A stretch of 64,000 bases of DNA, taken from assembly GCA_965220265.1 (NCBI GenBank), contig CBDCPM010000004.1, positions 4,402,001 to 4,466,000 on the forward strand, in the 5' to 3' direction. How positions within the stretch are numbered: the first letter of the stretch is position 1; each line of letters starts with the position of its first letter. Source of the stretch: Bin87 sp965220265 (GTDB taxonomy: Bacteria > Chloroflexota > Dehalococcoidia > Lucifugimonadales > UBA3495). The notes below the pieces were generated by a model. It worked only from the letters and a program-made list of their open reading frames with translations. It searched no databases and had not been told where the DNA came from. The position numbers were made by a program, and so were the translations under genes. Shown here one piece after another: positions 24,919 to 31,378 of this stretch.

Positions 24919-24947
24919 GTGGCAGACTTCTATCTCAAGTCAGCCAT
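24919..24947. repeat. P-site
   Basis: GTGGCAGACTT-CTATCTC-AAGTCAGCCAT, 134 bp after the restriction-modification gene and before the lipoprotein gene; one arm mismatch pair. Confidence 0.7.
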
Positions 24948-25061
24948 GTTCACACCCAGAAAGCCAATTCCGCTTTCGACGGGGCGTATCGTTTCGACGT
25001 CGAAGCGCTACGATGAGAGTTTCGTCCGTGTTTCCCATGTCCTGCGGCACCGTCCAGCTCT

Positions 25062-25448
25062 CTAATCGTCTACCGGTTCAACGACTACTGCGGTCCCGTG
25101 AAACACTATGTAGCTTAGTGGCGTGGGGCCGGTAACGACCATGGAGGAAAATCCGATCACCGCATTCCCGCCGTGGCGGTTTACTTCCGCTATGAACGCG
25201 ACCGCTGCTTCGCATACAGGCCCATGACCGCTTCGTGAAACCATAACAAAGGGTTTGGTCTCGACTATTTCCATGTTCGGTATCGCGTTGCTGTTCGATA
25301 CCAGGATATCACTCCCTTCGGGGAAACATATCCGTGCGTTGGCGGACTGGATGTCGTAGGACCGACCGCAGGAGGCTGACAACACGAACGCCAGAATGAT
25401 CAACGCCAGGATGGAAGCCAAACTCAGAATTCGGATATCAGAATGCAC
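25062..25448 (-). CDS. Lipoprotein with YbjQ-like C-terminal fold
   Basis: 128 aa, GTG start. Hydrophobic N-terminus (about 8-26) ending LSASC, a good lipobox. The C-terminal half has HGGNAVIGFSSMVV...YIVFHGTAVVVEP, matching the 'NAVIG...GTAV' pattern of the small YbjQ/UPF0145 pentameric fold. Sits alone between P-sites 24919-24947 and 25476-25504, the clearest one-gene module here. Confidence 0.7.
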   Translation of the reverse strand: MHSDIRILSLASILALIILAFVLSASCGRSYDIQSANARICFPEGSDILVSNSNAIPNMEIVETKPFVMVSRSGHGPVCEAAVAFIAEVNRHGGNAVIGFSSMVVTGPTPLSYIVFHGTAVVVEPVDD

Positions 25449-25475
25449 GTTTGCTCTCTTTGCCCCTGTGGGCCG

Positions 25476-25504
25476 ATGGCAGACTTTGTACTAAAGTCTG
25501 CCAT
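25476..25504. repeat. P-site, perfect arms
   Basis: ATGGCAGACTT-TGTACTA-AAGTCTGCCAT; pairing extends two bases outward on each side (25474-25506). It lies 27 bp upstream of the lipoprotein start. Reference example of the family. Confidence 0.85.
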
Positions 25505-25769
25505 CGCATACAGATTCGGGGAGTTTGTCGCAGGGTCAGTGGGGTAGTTGTCGGTGGTCATAGCGATCACAAGGGCCGGGGTCGCAAAGCCTTAGGTAGG
25601 TAGAGGGGATGCCTCGGCTTACCGAATTGCGTGACGGCCAGGCACTGGACGGAGGTCAAGGGCCGTAGCATGTTCAGCACCGCCTCGTCTCTGTTCAAGT
25701 GTCCGCCGTCTGCACCCCACGCGGCGACGGTGATGGCGGCGCGATCGACTAGAGCGTGTGGACAAATTG

Positions 25770-25799
25770 AGCACGAACCCGGAAACGGGGTTTTCGTGC
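25770..25799. terminator. Hairpin in the 25.5-25.96 kb gap
   Basis: GCACGAA-CCC and GGGGTTTTCGTGC pair imperfectly. No other structure or gene is seen between 25507 and 25965. Confidence 0.35.
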
Positions 25800-25965
25800 T
25801 GAATGGTCTTCAGTTTGGCTATTTTGGATGATACCTTGGATACGGCTGTAAGGGCTGGGGCACCAGCCTTGCTGAAAAAACGGATTGTCGTGAGCCTCTT
25901 CGGCCGTTCTTCTCGCTGGAGAGATTCTTTGCCTCTTCAGGTCTCGTCAGAATCAGGCACGATTT

Positions 25966-26868
25966 GTGCAGAGTGTGATCAAGGTGAAACAACAAAGACA
26001 TTCACGAAGTGGCGGCGGGCGTGGTGCGACGGTCGAAGAACAGCGGTATGGTTCCCGCAAATGCGTGGCGAAGGCTGTGCAACTCGTGGCTGTGATTGAC
26101 GAGTTGGACGGAAAGGTGCCTATGCACGCGTGGGTACATACACGGTTGGATGATTTGGTAAGGCTGTTGGAGACAGACCCTTTCTCTGGTGATCCCCGGC
26201 CACCGGTCGATGCAGTGCTGCCGCCTCAATACGGCTTCACGTCGCTCACTTTGGAGACATACTTCTCGGCTGCCGTAGAGTGGTGGGCGAAGGCGCAGCG
26301 TACAAAACAGCAGCGCGACAAGTATTTGCGGAAGAATATGTACACAAACACGGCTCTGTACGACCACTTCATGGACCGGCGGAACAACTTAGGGAGCCAT
26401 TTCCCAAACACCGAGCAGGGTAAAGTGCCGGGAGGACGTTGGGTTGTTGCCAGGGGATATTTTCCATTTGGTCCCGACGCGCTTCCCGCTTTGAAGCATT
26501 TACTGGCAGAATCTATGTCGTTGTTGGTAGCACCTCAGCACAAAGAGGAAATGCGCCGCAAGATCCTCGGCGCATTTGGCGTAGACCCCGACAGCAGCAT
26601 AATGGAACTCCGAATACCTTCTGCGCCTGCTGCGGATAGCTACTCGCTTGTGATAGAGGAGCCAACGCGGTTGTGGTACCTGATCACGCCATTGTTAGAT
26701 GGCAAGTGGACTGCGGAAGCGTGGGAGGTAGATGAGTCAAATGCGGACGTGCCAGGCGGCCGCCATTTTAGGGTTTCTTCTGAAACGGTGTGGGATTCGC
26801 CGCAGGACGCAGTGAAGGGTCTCAACGATGCTATCTCCCAAGAAATTAGTGGAACTGAGGCCTCATAG
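25966..26868 (+). CDS. Hypothetical protein, about 300 aa
   Basis: Open from a GTG at 25966; several later GTG starts and the ATG at 26122 are possible, since no good ribosome site marks the first. Contains WVHTRLDDLVRLLETDPF and a Trp/Lys-rich helical centre with YFSAAVEWWAKAQ, then a C-terminal alpha/beta domain. No signal or membrane segment. Convergent with the DUF1643 gene; the two share one P-site-bounded interval. No function assigned. Confidence 0.6.
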   Translation: MQSVIKVKQQRHSRSGGGRGATVEEQRYGSRKCVAKAVQLVAVIDELDGKVPMHAWVHTRLDDLVRLLETDPFSGDPRPPVDAVLPPQYGFTSLTLETYFSAAVEWWAKAQRTKQQRDKYLRKNMYTNTALYDHFMDRRNNLGSHFPNTEQGKVPGGRWVVARGYFPFGPDALPALKHLLAESMSLLVAPQHKEEMRRKILGAFGVDPDSSIMELRIPSAPAADSYSLVIEEPTRLWYLITPLLDGKWTAEAWEVDESNADVPGGRHFRVSSETVWDSPQDAVKGLNDAISQEISGTEAS

Positions 26869-26926
26869 TGCAGTCTCTATGGCTCTCCGTGCCGTCTGGT
26901 TCTCCGTTGTCGATTTGGAATCTTGG

Positions 26927-27316
26927 TTACTGTGGGCAGGGCAGCCGCTTGTTTTCAAGTGCTGAATCGTGCTCTCGCTCGAGCGCCAGTGGCAATTTGT
27001 CCACAAGCTCTAGGTGGCGGAGCGTCTCGTCGTTCTGCGGCCCAACGGGATTGGTCTGGCGTTTCATCACCGCTTTGTTGGTTGCCCGGTAAGCGAACAA
27101 GTTGCCGACCAACAACTCTCCAAACCCCCAAGCCTCTGCGTACCGAATGCACCTCAGGATGGTCGGATCGTTCCGGTTTGCGTCTGCCGTGGATGGATTC
27201 AGCATCACGAACAAGCACGACGGTTTCGACAGGTCCCAGGTGCGCCAAAGCGAGTACCTGTAGAAGCCATCTTCCGAAATGTCGGCTCCACTGGACGCGG
27301 TTTGCATGTCTGGCAT
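26927..27316 (-). CDS. DUF1643-family protein, C-terminally truncated
   Basis: 129 aa. YRYSLWRTWD...CLFVMLNPSTADANRNDPTI-RCIRYAEAWGFG-LLVGNLFAYRAT...NPVGPQND is the full conserved DUF1643 core. Family members are usually about 160-170 aa and continue after the 'ND' with a WG and a Leu/Gly-rich C-terminal part. Here the sequence becomes unrelated and stops, so the 3' end has been lost or replaced next to the convergent gene. Family function is unknown. P-site and S-site lie upstream. Confidence 0.75.
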   Translation of the reverse strand: MPDMQTASSGADISEDGFYRYSLWRTWDLSKPSCLFVMLNPSTADANRNDPTILRCIRYAEAWGFGELLVGNLFAYRATNKAVMKRQTNPVGPQNDETLRHLELVDKLPLALEREHDSALENKRLPCPQ

Positions 27317-27348
27317 CGTTCGATTTCCTCGCTATCGTTCTTTAACGC

Positions 27349-27377
27349 ATGGCGGACTTCTGTTACAAGTCTGCCAG
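27349..27377. repeat. P-site
   Basis: ATGGCGGACTT-CTGTTAC-AAGTCTGCCAG, 33 bp upstream of the DUF1643 start. Confidence 0.75.
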
Positions 27378-27385
27378 CCGACAGT

Positions 27386-27402
27386 TCAGTGGATTTTGTT
27401 AC
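27386..27402. repeat. S-site, half
   Basis: Minus-strand GTAACAAAAT followed by CCACTGAA. The TAA is the stop codon of the 150-aa gene (27399-27401). Adjacent to the P-site at 27349. Confidence 0.5.
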
Positions 27403-27851
27403 GAGTGTCGTTGATTGGGTTTTACGAACACCGTAGATACTCGAAACCGCTCACCTGCGGATCGCGGCCATTGGGTGTCCCGCAACCTCCCGCGCCAAAC
27501 CGCCACGGTATGACCGGTACTCCCAAATCCGTACCGCTGTCTCTTTCGGAGCACAAATATTCCGTTGGGCCAAAACCCTATCGCGTCGTCAACCGTAACC
27601 GGTGCCGGCAAGTCATAAGCCACCATGCCGAAACGCCGATACACGGCGCGAGCGATATTGGCGGGCACTCCGTTCTCTTCTGCGGATCGGCCCGTCGCAT
27701 TGACGCATAGGTCGTTGAGAACATTCCAAATATCGCCGTAGGGCCGGCGGGTCGCTATAGCTAGTGCGCGCACCGCGCAGTCACGATCTCGGGTCGAAAC
27801 GGGCATCCCCCATTCCCTGCGGCCACCATCGTCCCAACTCCACTTTGGCAT
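27399..27851 (-). CDS. Papain-like cysteine-peptidase-fold protein (hypothetical)
   Basis: 150 aa with a perfect AAGGTAAGGTGA site. Pattern RDCAVRALAIATRRPYGDIWNVL near residue 22 and GSTGHTVAVWRGRLRDTQ near residue 110 matches a small cysteine-peptidase-like family: Cys and His in a papain order, followed by Asp. Often found in phages and islands; activity not proven. One-gene interval between S-sites at 27386 and 27859. Confidence 0.65.
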   Translation of the reverse strand: MPKWSWDDGGRREWGMPVSTRDRDCAVRALAIATRRPYGDIWNVLNDLCVNATGRSAEENGVPANIARAVYRRFGMVAYDLPAPVTVDDAIGFWPNGIFVLRKRQRYGFGSTGHTVAVWRGRLRDTQWPRSAGERFRVSTVFVKPNQRHS

Positions 27852-27858
27852 AGTTCAC

Positions 27859-27884
27859 CTTACCTTTCATGTGATTTTGTTATG
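27859..27884. repeat. S-site variant
   Basis: Minus-strand ATAACAAAATCACATGAAAGGTAAG. It includes the TAA stop of the upstream gene (27880-27882) and the ribosome site of the downstream gene. Confidence 0.5.
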
Positions 27885-28134
27885 CGTCGGTGGCGACGAG
27901 GGACCGATAGATACCGTCGCCCTGGAATACCGCGAACACATGGCGAATACCGCCGCTCAACGGTGCCTGCTGAGGGATGGTTAGGCGTAAGAGTTCAAAC
28001 GCGATTTCCTCGAACGTGTCAGCCGCGATCTCCCACTTTTCCATCAATGCGGTGTCCACCGCGTTGTAATCGTTTGGGTCGGTCCCGGTTAATTGCGCTG
28101 CCAATTCGGTGAAGCTGCCATAGATTCGCGGCAT
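27880..28134 (-). CDS. Small hypothetical protein (MPRIYG start)
   Basis: 84 aa with AGGAG before the ATG. N-terminus MPRIYGSFTEL resembles that of the 228-aa membrane protein at 19406-20092, suggesting a shared N-terminal module. Acidic, helical middle and a beta-rich end. Single gene between S-sites at 27859 and 28160. Confidence 0.6.
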   Translation of the reverse strand: MPRIYGSFTELAAQLTGTDPNDYNAVDTALMEKWEIAADTFEEIAFELLRLTIPQQAPLSGGIRHVFAVFQGDGIYRSLVATDA

Positions 28135-28159
28135 GGTTTTCTCCTGTCAGTTTGGTGTC

Positions 28160-28184
28160 CTGACATCTTGCCTGATTTTGTCAT
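28160..28184. repeat. S-site variant
   Basis: Minus-strand ATGACAAAATCAGGCAAGATG..., 26 bp upstream of the 84-aa gene; right arm degenerate. Confidence 0.4.
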
Positions 28185-28272
28185 GCGGCGTTTTTCACCA
28201 ATTCGGGTGAAGTATAGGAACCGGGCGGCGGGCCCACAACTTCGCAGGGGCGGGTCCTGAACCCGCCCCTGT

Positions 28273-28713
28273 TCATTGCGCGGCTATGCCCGGAGCCCTT
28301 CCGGTGGGGGTAGGTGTCAGGAGGTCGGATTTGCTCCCTGCAATCCCGATTATCAGAACGCCGATCAAACCCAGCACGGGGATGAGCGTCAAGATCGCCA
28401 ACCAACCGGAAAGGCCCGCGTCTCGGCAGCGTCCTGCGGTTACCACCAACCAAGCATAGAGGTTGGCGATCAACACTCCCAGGACCGCCAGCGCCACGCC
28501 CAAAGGCATCGTGCTGTGGTCCAGCAATAGCATCCCGGTCAGTTGCACCAGAAACGTCAAGGCGACCATCATCCAGAAAGGGCCGCGCTTGATCTTGGCT
28601 TCGGTGAACCCTATGGCCCACAGGATGTGCTGCCAGGACATTCCACGCGAAGATGCGCCGCCGACGTGAATTCGCGTGTCTCGAACATTCATAGAAAAAC
28701 TCCCTACGGCCAT
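28273..28713 (-). CDS. DUF805-family membrane protein
   Basis: 146 aa with AGGGGAG before the ATG. Transmembrane helices at about 45-63, 70-94 and 103-124. The signature AGRCRDAGLSGWLAIL--IPVLGLIG matches the 'R-hDaGlSGW...iPiiG' core of DUF805. These proteins are inner-membrane, function unknown, and common on phage and island DNA. Confidence 0.75.
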   Translation of the reverse strand: MAVGSFSMNVRDTRIHVGGASSRGMSWQHILWAIGFTEAKIKRGPFWMMVALTFLVQLTGMLLLDHSTMPLGVALAVLGVLIANLYAWLVVTAGRCRDAGLSGWLAILTLIPVLGLIGVLIIGIAGSKSDLLTPTPTGRAPGIAAQ

Positions 28714-28830
28714 GTTGTGTCTCCCCTGGTCTCTTTACTTGACGATGGCAGAGTCGCCGCAGTACGGACAGTTGACGGTTACGGTCTTGGTGAATTCGGC
28801 GCAGTCAATTCACTGGCCCGCAGGTACGGG

Positions 28831-29109
28831 TCAATCAGTGTCGTCTTCATCGGCAAAGAACTCCGCCCACCAGCCGCCTGGGTCGCCGGTTGGGACAAGA
28901 GATTCCTGATTTGGGGGGCCTTGGTCGTCGATCAGCCGGCTCTTGGCCCCGATCACTACCAACACCTTGTCACCGTCTTCGAAGCTGCGTGTCCTGATGT
29001 GGTAAGCATACCCGTCAGGCAGTTCAGGCAGGATTTCTTCTATGGCATCAGCCATCGCATCGTGCCATTCGTTCAGTTCGTCCTGCTCCTCTATCGTCGG
29101 CTCGGCCAT
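28831..29109 (-). CDS. Small acidic hypothetical protein
   Basis: 92 aa; AGGAAGGTGACGA precedes the ATG. Strongly acidic (many Asp/Glu) with one beta-rich core (YAYHIRTRSFEDGDKVLVVIG). Acidic small proteins on mobile DNA can be DNA mimics or anti-restriction factors, but nothing here proves that. Confidence 0.6.
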   Translation of the reverse strand: MAEPTIEEQDELNEWHDAMADAIEEILPELPDGYAYHIRTRSFEDGDKVLVVIGAKSRLIDDQGPPNQESLVPTGDPGGWWAEFFADEDDTD

Positions 29110-29149
29110 TCGTCACCTTCCTATCTGCCATTGTCTGCCCGATGCGCGG

Positions 29150-29606
29150 GTCCTCATCCTGCTGGCCAGCGTCCACCGCCCGCCGCGCCGCCTGCTGTAC
29201 CCACCGCCAGGCCGTAGTCCTGGAAACGCCGATCAGGGGGCCGCTAGTCACCGCGCCGTAGCTGGTGGCAGCGATGAGGGCCGACTGAAGTTCGGGATGC
29301 ACCGGAACCGTCCTGGTACGGCTGCCCTTGCCCTTGCGGACGTTGAGGGTCGGCCGGTCGGTGTTCAGGCGCAGGTCGCGGGTCTCCAGCGCCAGGGCCC
29401 TCCGATATGCGGAGTCCGGCCCGCCATTGCACCAGGATCAAAAGCCTTGCCTGGGGGTTGGGCGCGGCCGCGATCAGTGCGCCCACTTCGTGGGCCTCCA
29501 GATATTCCGGCAGCGTGAAACCTTTGGCTCCGGGACTTTGTTGCAGCGCGGCCCCTTTGGTGTTCACGCCGCGAGGGCGTCGCCTGCGTGGCAGGGCGGT
29601 CGTCAT
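29150..29606 (-). pseudogene. Broken minimal tyrosine recombinase
   Basis: Close homologue of the intact gene at 18387-19016. It starts MTTALPRRRR and reads through LPEYLEAHEV and RAGLRISE, then a frameshift near 29410 moves the rest (HPELQSALIAATSYGAV...RAVDAG) to another frame, and the C-terminal half with the HxxRH, LGH and Tyr is absent. The S-site at 29616-29642 lies ten bases before its start, and an att-like tRNA 3'-end fragment is 114 bp upstream. Confidence 0.85.
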
Positions 29607-29615
29607 GCCCCGGAG

Positions 29616-29642
29616 TGTAACAAAAGACCGAATTTTGTTGCA
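29616..29642. repeat. S-site, full 27-bp palindrome
   Basis: TGTAACAAAAG-ACCGA-ATTTTGTTGCA. Followed toward the broken recombinase by ACTCCGGGGCATGACGACC on the minus strand, a leader also found at 39338. Confidence 0.8.
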
Positions 29643-29719
29643 GGGTAAAATACTCTGGTGGGGTCGGGGTGGAAAGCTCCATGAAAGGGCATCTTACGAA
29701 CAGTAAGAGGGCTGCGGCC

Positions 29720-29748
29720 GCAGGTAAAAATCCTGCCTCCGGCTCCAC
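29720..29748. repeat. att-like repeat, tRNA 3'-end-like, left copy
   Basis: 29 bp identical to 44701-44729. GCAGG-TAAAAAT-CCTGC folds like a T arm and is followed by CTCCGGC-T-CCA, like a tRNA acceptor end. Lies next to the broken recombinase, the classical position of an integration site. Confidence 0.6.
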
Positions 29749-29771
29749 CTTGGTTGCCAGGTAGTTTGCGT

Positions 29772-30179
29772 TCAGGTCCACCTCAAGATATAGACGATGC
29801 ACAAGGAAAACCCCACCGCCGCCCCGCAGCCGAGGCCGTACAGGACGCCCAGGCCGAGCGACCGATTCCTCAGTTTCTCCAGCAGAACCCACCCAATCCC
29901 CGCGCCTATTGCCGCATACGCAGACAGCGCAATGCAAATAAAGCCGACGACGATAATCGCAACCGGCCCTTCCCACCCGGTCGGTTGCCGCTCACTGTAA
30001 GCGCCAACGGAAAAAGCGACTGGCCTGACGACCATCGGACTCGCAGCAATCCCCATAGCAACAAAGTATTCCCGCAGGTTCACGTCCACCAACTCCCCGC
30101 CGCACCGCCCGCAGGCCGCAACGTCCCGGCCGCAATCCCGGCCGCAATCAACACAAATCGGAGCTGGTGTCAGGTTCAT
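29772..30179 (-). CDS. Zinc-ribbon membrane protein
   Basis: 135 aa with AGGAACAG before the ATG. CVDCGRDCGRD...CGRCG (about 9-27) is a double-CxxC ribbon, followed by a linker and two or three transmembrane helices (about 68-93 and 108-131). The 'zinc ribbon plus membrane' layout is common and of unknown role. Bounded by the S-site at 30195 and the att-like repeat at 29720. Confidence 0.7.
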   Translation of the reverse strand: MNLTPAPICVDCGRDCGRDVAACGRCGGELVDVNLREYFVAMGIAASPMVVRPVAFSVGAYSERQPTGWEGPVAIIVVGFICIALSAYAAIGAGIGWVLLEKLRNRSLGLGVLYGLGCGAAVGFSLCIVYILRWT

Positions 30180-30194
30180 GATTCTGTTCCTTAG

Positions 30195-30220
30195 CGTAAC
30201 AAATGGTCAATTTTGTTACA
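30195..30220. repeat. S-site (26 bp)
   Basis: CGTAACAAAT-GGTC-AATTTTGTTACA, one base shorter in the spacer; 15 bp upstream of the 135-aa gene. Confidence 0.65.
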
Positions 30221-30520
30221 TTGAAAACCTAGACCCCTGAACCCTGCCGAGGCGAACCTGGTCAAATGCGGATGCGGTAACGTAGTTCCTCGCTCCAAAT
30301 GAGGCAAGGCTCAAATCCGGCCGACGAAACCCGCAATCCGGCCGGCATCCAGCTCCCCTGAATAAACCCGTTTACGTAACAATATTATGCGAACCAAAGC
30401 GGGTATCAATAGGGTCAATGTCAAACTTGGCGACGACCATTGGCTTTGGCTTGACAATGCTACCCCGGCTGCCAACAGCTGATGGGGTGGCACAGAGCGA
30501 ATACACCCTAAAGCATGAAA

Positions 30521-30544
30521 CCCCCGCCGGCGAACCGGCGGGGG
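30521..30544 (-). terminator. Terminator of the collagen-like gene
   Basis: CCCCCGCCGG-CGAA-CCGGCGGGGG with a stable TTCG tetraloop on the minus strand and TTTCAT after it, 34 bp beyond the stop. The gap 30221-30520 shows nothing else convincing. Confidence 0.75.
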
Positions 30545-30577
30545 CCTCTGCAAGTCTATGATTGGCGACGCCAGGGG

Positions 30578-31258
30578 TTACGCGGTGGTGCGCCGTCCCA
30601 TGATGATGGCCCCGATCGCGATTATCACGGCCACGATGGCCACGATCAGCGCGATGATGCCCATGGAACCGCCGGAACCGGCCGGGCCGATCACACCGGC
30701 GGGGCCCGGAGCACCCGGAGGGCCCGGAGGCCCGGCGATGCCCTGCTCGCCCTGAGCGCCCGGAGGGCCGTCAGCACCGGCGGCGCCGTCACGGCCATCG
30801 CGGCCAGCAGCGCCGTCAGCGCCGGCGACTCCGGGGACGCCCGGAGGACCGGCTGCACCGTCTGCGCCGGGAGGGCCCATGGACCCATCCTGAGCAGCCA
30901 GGTCGGCGGCCAGATCCATGATCATGCGGTCGCCGCTCATCCAGGTGTACTCGTATTCCACCATGCGCTCGCCGATCATGAACGTGACCATGGCGTCCAT
31001 GTCCATGGGCTGCATCAGCTGCAGCTCGTAGTGGCCGCCCATCATGGTCGTGGCGGAACCGATCTTTTCGTCGCCGGCCATGGCCACCACCATGGTCCCC
31101 TCGGGAACCGGGAGGCCGTCGGCCATGGCGTAGCCGAATATGAAGGCGGGGGGCACGTTGGCCCGCGGCGCATCTCCCTGGGCTGCAACCAGCCCCAGGG
31201 GCAACGCGATCAGCAGGGCAATCAACGCCACCGCCGCCATTGCTCCAATTCTCTTCAT
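30578..31258 (-). CDS. Collagen-like surface protein with membrane anchor
   Basis: 226 aa; GGAG eight bases before the ATG. Signal peptide (1-26, ending VAAQG), a small beta-sandwich-like domain (about 35-120, Met-rich), then about 20 Gly-X-Y triplets (about 127-190: GPPGADGAAGPPGVPG...), and a C-terminal transmembrane helix (about 199-220) with GRRTTA. It should form a triple-helical stalk on the cell surface. Bacterial collagen-like proteins serve in adhesion and structure. With the next two genes it forms a surface-protein block. Confidence 0.9.
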   Translation of the reverse strand: MKRIGAMAAVALIALLIALPLGLVAAQGDAPRANVPPAFIFGYAMADGLPVPEGTMVVAMAGDEKIGSATTMMGGHYELQLMQPMDMDAMVTFMIGERMVEYEYTWMSGDRMIMDLAADLAAQDGSMGPPGADGAAGPPGVPGVAGADGAAGRDGRDGAAGADGPPGAQGEQGIAGPPGPPGAPGPAGVIGPAGSGGSMGIIALIVAIVAVIIAIGAIIMGRRTTA

Positions 31259-31285
31259 CTCATTTGCTCCTGCTTGGGGTGGTCC

Positions 31286-31320
31286 CCCCGCCCCCGCAGC
31301 GTGAGCCGCGGAGGCGGGGG
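31286..31320 (-). terminator. GC-rich hairpin after the 913-aa gene
   Basis: CCCCCGC and GCGGGGGCGGGGG-type arms flank a 17-base loop between the 913-aa gene and the collagen-like gene. No T tract. Confidence 0.45.
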
Positions 31321-31378
31321 CGCTTTACTGGACACTCATTCAGTCGGTTGACGGTCGCTCCCTGGCGGGGACGACGGC

